Assembly (NCBI RefSeq): GCF_007655135.1
Contig: NC_045131.1
Location: 16,910,001-16,974,000 of the forward strand
Length of the DNA: 64,000 nt
Source of the DNA: Punica granatum
Lineage: Eukaryota; Streptophyta; Magnoliopsida; Myrtales; Lythraceae
Direction of reading: 5' to 3'
Shown: positions 57,977 to 64,000 of the stretch, piece by piece
How the letters are laid out: each line of letters opens with the position of its first letter
How positions within the stretch are numbered: the first letter of the stretch is position 1
The notes under the pieces: model-generated
The model's input: only the letters and a program-made list of their open reading frames with translations
Told to the model about the DNA's origin: nothing
The model's database searches: none
Program-made: the position numbers and the translations under genes

Positions 57977-60900
57977 ATGGTAGTTTTCCCGACTGTGAAC
58001 GCTGCTAGTGCCTTCTATTTATGATCAGTCCTTGAAAAGGACAAACTGTCTGGAAATAATTTCCTGGATTGGTACCGGAACTTCAGAATTGTTTTCACAT
58101 AGAAGAAAAAGTTATATGTCTTAGAGTAACCTCTTCCTGTCCCACCACCTGACAAGGCCACCCGAGCTGAGAGAGATGCTTATAAGAAGCATCAAGATGA
58201 TGCCGTGAACGTCGAATGTCTCATGCTAGCCACCATGGATTTGAAGCTTTAGAAGCAACACCAGAACATGGGGGCGTGCTATATAATCGTACATCTGAAG
58301 CTACTCTATCAAGAGCAAGCCCAGCATGAGAGGTTCAAGGTCTCGAAGGCTTTTTTCAAGAAAGGTTGATTGAGGGCAGCTCAGTAGGTCCTCATGTACT
58401 CAAGATGATTGGGTACGTGGAGACTCTGGGACGATTGGAATTTCCTCTTAGTCAAGAGTTGGCCACAGACTTAATCCTACTGTCTTTGCTCGGGAGTTAC
58501 AATCAGTTCTTTATGAACTACAACATGAACGAGTACAACAAACTATTCCCTAAACTGCTTAGCATGTTGAAAACAGTTGAACAAAATATCAACAAGGGGA
58601 TGCCTGTTCTAATGGTCCAAATGACCAAGAAAAAGGGCAAGGACAAGAAGAAAGGTAAGAAGGCTAAGGGCGCATCCAAGTATGACTTCAGTGTCTTGAA
58701 GCCCAAAGCCATGGTGGCAAAGGATGATTACTGCTTCCACAGTGGCAACACTAGCCACTGGAAGCAGAATTGTAAGGTATGCCAAGAGGAGTTGAGGAAG
58801 ACGAAGGGAAGTAAGACTTCCACTTCAGCTATTCGTGTTATAAAGATTAATGTATCTACTACTTTTACATCTTGGGTATTAAATACCGGGTGTGATGCTC
58901 AAATTTGTGGAAATGTACAGGACCTAAGGAACAGTAGAACGTTGGCGAAAGGCGAGGTGGACCTACAAGTAGGAAATGGAACAAGGGTTGATGCATTAGC
59001 TATAGGGACTTATCATCTGTCTTTGTCTACTGGGCTTGTACTAGATCTTGACGACTGTTATTATGTGCCTACTATCAGGAGAAACATAATATATGTTTCT
59101 TGTTTGGATAAAAAAGGAATTTGTTTCGCTATTAAGAACAAATGTTGTTTTATGGACATGAATGATGTATATTTTGGCAGTGCACATATGAGTAATGGTT
59201 TGTATGTTCTTGATCTTAACTTGTCCATTTATAACTTGGAAATCAAATGGCTCCAGTCGAATGACTCAAACCCAACTTACCTCTTGCATTGTCATTTAGG
59301 CCATATCAGCGAGAGTCTTCTCTGCAGACTCCATAAGGATGGATTACGAGATTCGTTTGATTTAGAATCGATCAAGACATGCAAACCTTGCTTAATGGGG
59401 AAAATGACTAAAGCCCTTTTACTGAAAAGAGTGAGTGAGCAAGTGATCTTCTGGCTCTCACACATATCGATGTATGTGGACCAATGAACAAGCTTGATAG
59501 AGGTGGGTATCTCAACTTCATTACATTTACTGATGATTTTAGTAGATTTGGATATGTGTATTTGATGAAACATAAATTCGAATCCTTTGAAAATCAGTTA
59601 GGTAAGAGCATTAAAGGCATGTTTGGATTGCAAGTTAAAATTTTTTAATTTTAACTTTAACTTTAACTTAACACACTACACAACAAAAAACACACATTTC
59701 CCAAGTAAAAATTTTAACTTTAACTTTAACTCAACACACTACACAATAAAAACACACATTTCCCAAGTCAAATTTATAATCTCATCTCATTTGTCCTTTT
59801 CCACAATCAAAATCAAAGTTAAAGTTTTGTAACTTTAACCCTGAATCCAAACGGCCCATAAAGTTCTTCGATTGGATCGAGGAGGTGAATATTTGAGCTA
59901 TGAGTTTGCCGACTATCTTAGACAATGTGAAATTCTAACTCAATTGACTCCACCCAGAACCCCACAGTGGAATGGTATAGTTGGGAGGTGGAATCGAACG
60001 TATTAAATATGGTTCGATCTTTGATGAGTCATGCAGAGTTACCCGACTCCTTCTGGGGATATGCTCTGCAGACTGCAACGTGCATACTTAACTATGCTCC
60101 GTCTAAATCAGTTAAAAAGACACCATATGAGATGTGGTACAAGAGGCGTTCCAATATGTCTTTTCGAAAGATATAGAGTTGCGAAGCTTATGTGAAGAGA
60201 TTGTCTTCGGATAAGCTTAGCCATAAGTCGAACAAATGTTACTTTGTGGGGTATCCTAAGGAGACTCGATGATACTATTTCTATAAACTCGCCAAGGGCA
60301 AAGTGTTTGTCGCTCGAACTACCGTATTCTTTAAGAGAGAGTTTCTCTTCAAAGGAACTAGTGGGAGGAAATTAGAACTTGAGAAGGTTCTACTATAAAA
60401 TGATATTGTACAGTCGATGGATGAGATTGCAGAATAAGTATCACAAGGTGTTATGGCACTGTTTTCTGCACAAGTGACACAGGAACCTCATAGGTCTGGT
60501 AGGATACATAGTGAGCCCGAGAGATTTGGATTTCTCGTGACTCAGGATAATGATGTATTGCTCGTAGATAAAGATGAGCCTACAACCTATGCGGAAGCCA
60601 TGACAGGCCCAGACTCCAAGAAAAGGCGAGAAGCCACGAGATTTGAGGTGGAGTCCATGTACACTAACCAAGTACGGACTTTAGTTGATCCACCAGAAGG
60701 GGTAAAACCCATCGGGTGCAAGTGGGTCTTTATGAAGAAGACTAACATGGATGGTAATGTGATAACCTTTAAGGGTCGCTTAGTGGCAAAGGTTTCAGAA
60801 AATTCATAGTGTTGACTATGAAGAAACATTTTCCCGAGTGGCCATGCTTAAATCTATTAGGATTTTGCTTGCAATTGCAACTTACTATGATTATGAGATC

Positions 60901-62036
60901 TGGCAGATGGATGTCAAAACTGCTTTTATGAATGAGAAGCTCCTCGAGGATGTGTATAGGACATAACCTTAGGGTTTTCTCGATCCGCAGAGTGCCAAAA
61001 AGGTTTGCGAGCTGCAACAATCTATCTATGGACTGAAGCAAGCTTCTACGAGCTTGAATCTTCATTTTGATGATGCAGTCAAAGCGTTTGACTTCATTAA
61101 GAACGAAGATGAACCTTGTGTCTACAAGAAAGTTGGTGGGAGCGCAGTGGTATGAGGACTTAGGTGAAGCTACCTAGATGTTAGGTATCAGAATCTATAG
61201 AGATAGATCCAGAAGACTGCTTGGCCTAAGTCAGAGTGCATACATAGACAAAGTGTTTAGGCGCTTTAGCATACATGATTCTAAAAAAGGATCGCTGCCT
61301 ATATTGCATGGCATAAGCCTTTCGATGGCTCAAAGTCCTTCTACTTAGGACGAGAGGGACCACATGAGCAAGATTCCATATGCATCAGCTATTGGATCCA
61401 TCATGTATGCTATGCTATGCACTCGACCTGATATCTCGTACGCTTTAAGCATGATAAGTCGGTACCAGGTAGATCCTGGTGAGTAACACTAGATCGTAGT
61501 AAAGAACATTCTTAAGTACTTACGAAGGACTAAGGAGACATTCTTGGTATAATGAGGTAAAGAAGAGCCCATTGTAAGATGTTACATCAATGCTAGCTTC
61601 CACTCCGATAAAGATGATTCAAGATCGTAGTCGGGATATGTACTTGTGAGTTAGAAAAGTTCAAAATGGGAAACCGTAATCGACTCTACCATAGAGGTCG
61701 AGTATATTGCTACCTCTAACGCCACAAAAGAGGTCGTTTGGATCAAGAAGCTCCTAACATAACTTGTTGTGGTTCCTTGCATTATAGACCCAGTGGATCT
61801 CGATTGTGACAATAATAGAGCCATTGCGCAGGCTAAGGAACCCAGATCTCACCAGCAATCCAAATATATACTAAGGCGCTTCCATCTCATCCACGAGATT
61901 GCAAATAGAGGAGATATGCAGAATACCGACAGACGATAATCTCATAGATCCACTTATGAAGCCTCTTGTACAGCGCAAGCATGAGGCTCATACTAGGTCA
62001 TTAGGCATTAAGGAGATGTCAGATTGGCTCTAGTAC
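57977..62036 (+). pseudogene. copia-C gag-pol polyprotein, multiply broken
   Basis: Gag starts at ATG 57977, meets a stop after 15 codons, then continues in frame with KDKLSGNNFLDWYRN. After further stops and a 1-nt shift near 58364 a 373-codon frame (58366-59487) is open. It holds the rest of Gag, a zinc knuckle CFHSGNTSHWKQNC (58732-58773, second Cys now Ser), a protease motif NTG instead of DTG (58882-58890) and the integrase zinc domain (HCHLGH, then CKPC). The integrase core follows in another frame (HIDVCGPM, FTDDFSRFGY) and is split by a MITE at 59616-59858. RT (from about 60590; GCKWVFMKKT, DVKTAFMNEKLLED, LQQSIYGLKQAS) stops near 61150. There the segment with the YVDD catalytic box is missing and the text jumps to GEAT-MLGIRIYRDRSRRLLG. 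RNase H remains (DCDNNRAIAQAKEPRSHQ near 61805-61855) with stops. Non-functional. Confidence 0.92.
59616..59858. mobile_element. 243-bp MITE inserted in the copia-C integrase
   Basis: Ends are GGCATGTTTGGATTGCAAG and, reversed, GGGCCGTTTGGATTCAGGG. Flanks are TAAA (59612-59615) and TAAA (59859-59862); joined across the insert, the integrase codons for SIK-VLR are restored. The (GGGC)CTGTTTGG-like ends with a TAA-type target suggest a Tourist/PIF-Harbinger MITE. Inside is a direct repeat of about 60 bp, AACTTTAACTTTAACT followed by CACACTACACAA and CACACATTTCCCAAGT. No coding capacity. Confidence 0.85.
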
Positions 62037-62046
62037 AAGTGGAAAA
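62037..62046 (+). other. Polypurine tract of copia-C
   Basis: AAGTGGAAAA lies directly before TTGTTGGG, where the 3' LTR starts. Confidence 0.7.
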
Positions 62047-62464
62047 TTGTTGGGAATTGGTGCATGGCCTAGAGGCAATCTGTCATTAGTTTTGTAATAT
62101 GACTTGTATTTATTAATAACATGAGACATTTTGTTATTGTGTAGATTGCGCTGTATATACATTATTTTTCACAATAGTCTTAGAATGGTTGGTTCAATAG
62201 GCATTAAATTTGACTTGATTGTGAGATCTTATAATTATTGAACACTATTCCCAAATGTCTCTAGTCAAAGTATTATTGTTAATTAGGATGACGATAATGC
62301 GGTTAGACTAGTATGGGTGCCGATGGATGACCAAGTCTCACGGGTCATGGATGTGGAGACATCGAGTCACACCGCAGGTATACATTATAAATAATGTGTA
62401 CTGAACTAACCCGCCATGAGACTGCTACATGGATCGTTACGTGGCTGTCATTAGTAGGTATCAT

Positions 62465-63941
62465 CATGGTTGTTTGAATCACGATTCGAATGGTAGAATC
62501 GTACGATTCTACCATTCGAAGGGGGGCACCAATTCAAATTTCATGTGTCGAATCAAGGAGCTAGAATCGGTGACGAATCGGGCCAAGAATCGCAGAATCA
62601 CAGAATCAGGCTGATTCTGCGATTCCAAGTCCAGCCCAATCGGGTTGAAGCCCAGCCCCCCTCCCCCCCCCCCCCCCCCCCCCCACTTCTTTCTTTCTTC
62701 CAGTCGCCTTTTCACCCTTTCTTCTTTCTTTTCTTCTGGTCGACTTTTCCCCATTCTTCTAGTCCAAGTACCTTCGATGACTTTGCCCTAAATCCTCCAA
62801 CCAGGTACCTTTGGCTTCTTTGATCAGGTTCCTTCTTGGACCAAGTAGCTTCTCCGAGCTTCGACTAGGCCGAGCTTTGACCAAGTGGCAAGGAGGGTAT
62901 CGGGTACCTTCCTTCTCCGAGCTTCGACCAGCGAACTGGGTACCTTCTTCATGCTTAATTATGTACTCTATCTCTGTCTCTCATGCTTTCTTTGTACTCT
63001 CTTTGGTCGATTTAGGAATCCAGCCGATCGTCGGTCCTATAACAAGCGCTTGCCACTTGTAAAAAAACTAGAAGTTTGCTTTGCAAGGCCCACTCCAAAT
63101 TCTGTCTCTTTATTTTTGAGTAATTGAGCCAAAACCAATAGGATGAATTAAATGCTTCCCATATACTTTGTATCCCATTGTAGCTTTTGTCAATTGCAAC
63201 ATATGAGATGCAATGCCTCAGTTTTTTGTTACATCGGATCTATAATAAAGGAATCATATCCACTTGAGAATGCAAGAAGTAAATATCTTAAATTACTGCC
63301 CACTTTTCAAATACTGTCCCTTTTTCTGATAATATGTGAGCTAAAAATAGTTAAAACTTATAGTTTGAGTGTGCCTAAAGGGTGCACTAGGGCATTGCTA
63401 CGAAACACTTCCTGGTATTTGTTAATAAATAAGAAATGTGATTTGTACATGTGGTGATGATGGTGATGAAGAAGGTGGAGAGATTCAAATTGGCGATGAA
63501 GATGCAGAGAATATGCACACACAAGAACATGCCACGATTGATGACTTGAAACTTCCGGAAGAAGATGATTTTGATACTTTGTATGATGATGTGTTGATGA
63601 TGATGAAGATTGGGATGAGATTTGATTTGTTTGTTCATTCTATGTTATGACTTATGTTGTTAACTTTTTATTTCAAGAATTTGAGTTATGATTTGGACCT
63701 TGAATTTCGATAATTTATAACGATATCTTGTACTTTTATGACTTATTGTGGTTTTGTTGGTATGTGGTCTTTATTAGAATAAACAATGATTGATTTTTTC
63801 TACTCAGGAAAGTATATATATATATATATGTTGTTTTTTTTAATTACAGGTACAATCTTACGATTCACTATTCGATTCTACAATTCACGATTTCACGACG
63901 CTCGACCGATTATAGATAGAATCGCGATTCTGACAATCTTG
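62465..63941 (+). mobile_element. Non-autonomous hAT transposon (hAT-2), 1477 bp, related to hAT-1
   Basis: Ends: CATGGTTGTTTGAATCACGA and, reversed, CAAGATTGTCAGAATCGCGA; both resemble the hAT-1 ends. The insides share the GATTCTGCGATTCC block, the C-rich run (62656-62685) and the 3' tail (GTTCATTCTATGTTATGACTT and TTGTTAACTTTTTATTTC). The flanks GGTATCAT and GGACTCAC agree at 5 of 8 positions, so the target duplication is degraded or uncertain. An acidic coding tail, GDEDAENMHTQEHATIDDLK, then PEEDDFDTLYDD and, in the next frame, DDDEDWDEI-stop (63470-63620), looks like the end of a hAT transposase gene. It retains more of that end than hAT-1. Confidence 0.8.
62656..62685. repeat. C homopolymer-rich run in hAT-2
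   Basis: About 30 bases, nearly all C, with one T. A shorter run is at the same place in hAT-1 (46506-46521). It produces poly-Gly/poly-Pro readings and may be unreliable in length. Confidence 0.85.
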
Positions 63942-64000
63942 GGACTCACAGTGATTATGGTGCAGTGGTCCTTTGACTTAAAGTCACCATGATTTCCTAC

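Larger units (their letters stand above)
57000..64000 (+). mobile_element. Ty1/copia element (copia-C), degenerate, runs off the right edge
   Basis: Order on the plus strand: end of 5' LTR (to 57292), primer site TGGTATCAGAGC (57295-57306), leader, gag-pol pseudogene (57977-about 62030), purine-rich tract (62037-62046), 3' LTR from 62048 (TGTTGGGAATTGG). The 3' LTR is interrupted by a hAT element. The left edge of the 5' LTR could not be found, because the visible part of the 3' LTR does not overlap the visible part of the 5' LTR. Not related at LTR level to copia-B. Confidence 0.85.
62048..64000 (+). repeat. copia-C 3' LTR, split by hAT-2 and cut by the window edge
   Basis: Starts TGTTGGGAATTGGTGC. 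LTR sequence is seen at 62048-62464 and again at 63942-64000; the LTR end lies beyond the window. Confidence 0.75.

Noticed and set aside
62509..62823. Poly-Gly and poly-Pro frames
   Set aside because: Caused by the C homopolymer run in hAT-2; not part of the acidic transposase-like tail.

Overview
The window looks like nuclear DNA of a flowering plant, probably a eudicot. It is AT-rich and gene-poor, with one recognisable host gene whose exon layout is plant-like (an actin-depolymerizing factor with a five-codon first exon), and most of the rest is LTR retrotransposons inserted into one another. The species cannot be named from the sequence. There is no bacterial operon, rRNA gene, convincing tRNA gene or CRISPR array.

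Layout. 1-1460 holds the 5' part of an ADF6-like gene on the minus strand; its last exon lies left of the window. 1461-9641 is AT-rich intergenic DNA with a 380-bp tandem repeat (2.5 copies), a 200-bp ATT microsatellite and smaller simple repeats. 9642-21285 is a decayed Ty3/gypsy element of Athila/Tat type (plus strand, no gag-pol left), interrupted by a 5.2-kb single LTR of a second family. 21739-54458 is one insertion locus. A short, internally deleted Ty1/copia element (minus, target duplication ACCCT/ACCTT) contains a solo 5.3-kb LTR (CCCGG/CTCGG). That LTR is split by a complete two-LTR element, 27478-51769, of the same family. The 5' LTR of this inner element is in turn split by a 5.07-kb solo LTR of a sister family (AGATA/AGATC) and by a 1.6-kb hAT element (8-bp duplication GTTAGGAT). 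54459-about 57000 is AT-rich intergenic DNA. From about 57000 to the right edge lies a second copia element (plus strand), broken by frameshifts, a 243-bp MITE in integrase, loss of the reverse-transcriptase catalytic segment, and a second hAT copy in its 3' LTR.

The most interesting object is the 27478-51769 element and its family. The LTRs are about 5.2 kb, the PBS resembles that of Tat/Ogre-type elements, there is a polypurine tract, and no gag-pol can be recognised. The 7.3-kb interior instead carries at least five unrelated tandem arrays with units of about 185, 60, 296, 18/27 and 110 bp. This is a large non-autonomous (LARD-like) retroelement that seems to generate minisatellites. At least four LTR loci of this family and its sister, in both orientations, occur in this window alone.

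Only the ADF gene is a plausible functional host gene. All other coding traces are transposon remnants. Element names and domain calls rest on motif recognition without database searches; boundaries and target duplications were read directly from the sequence.
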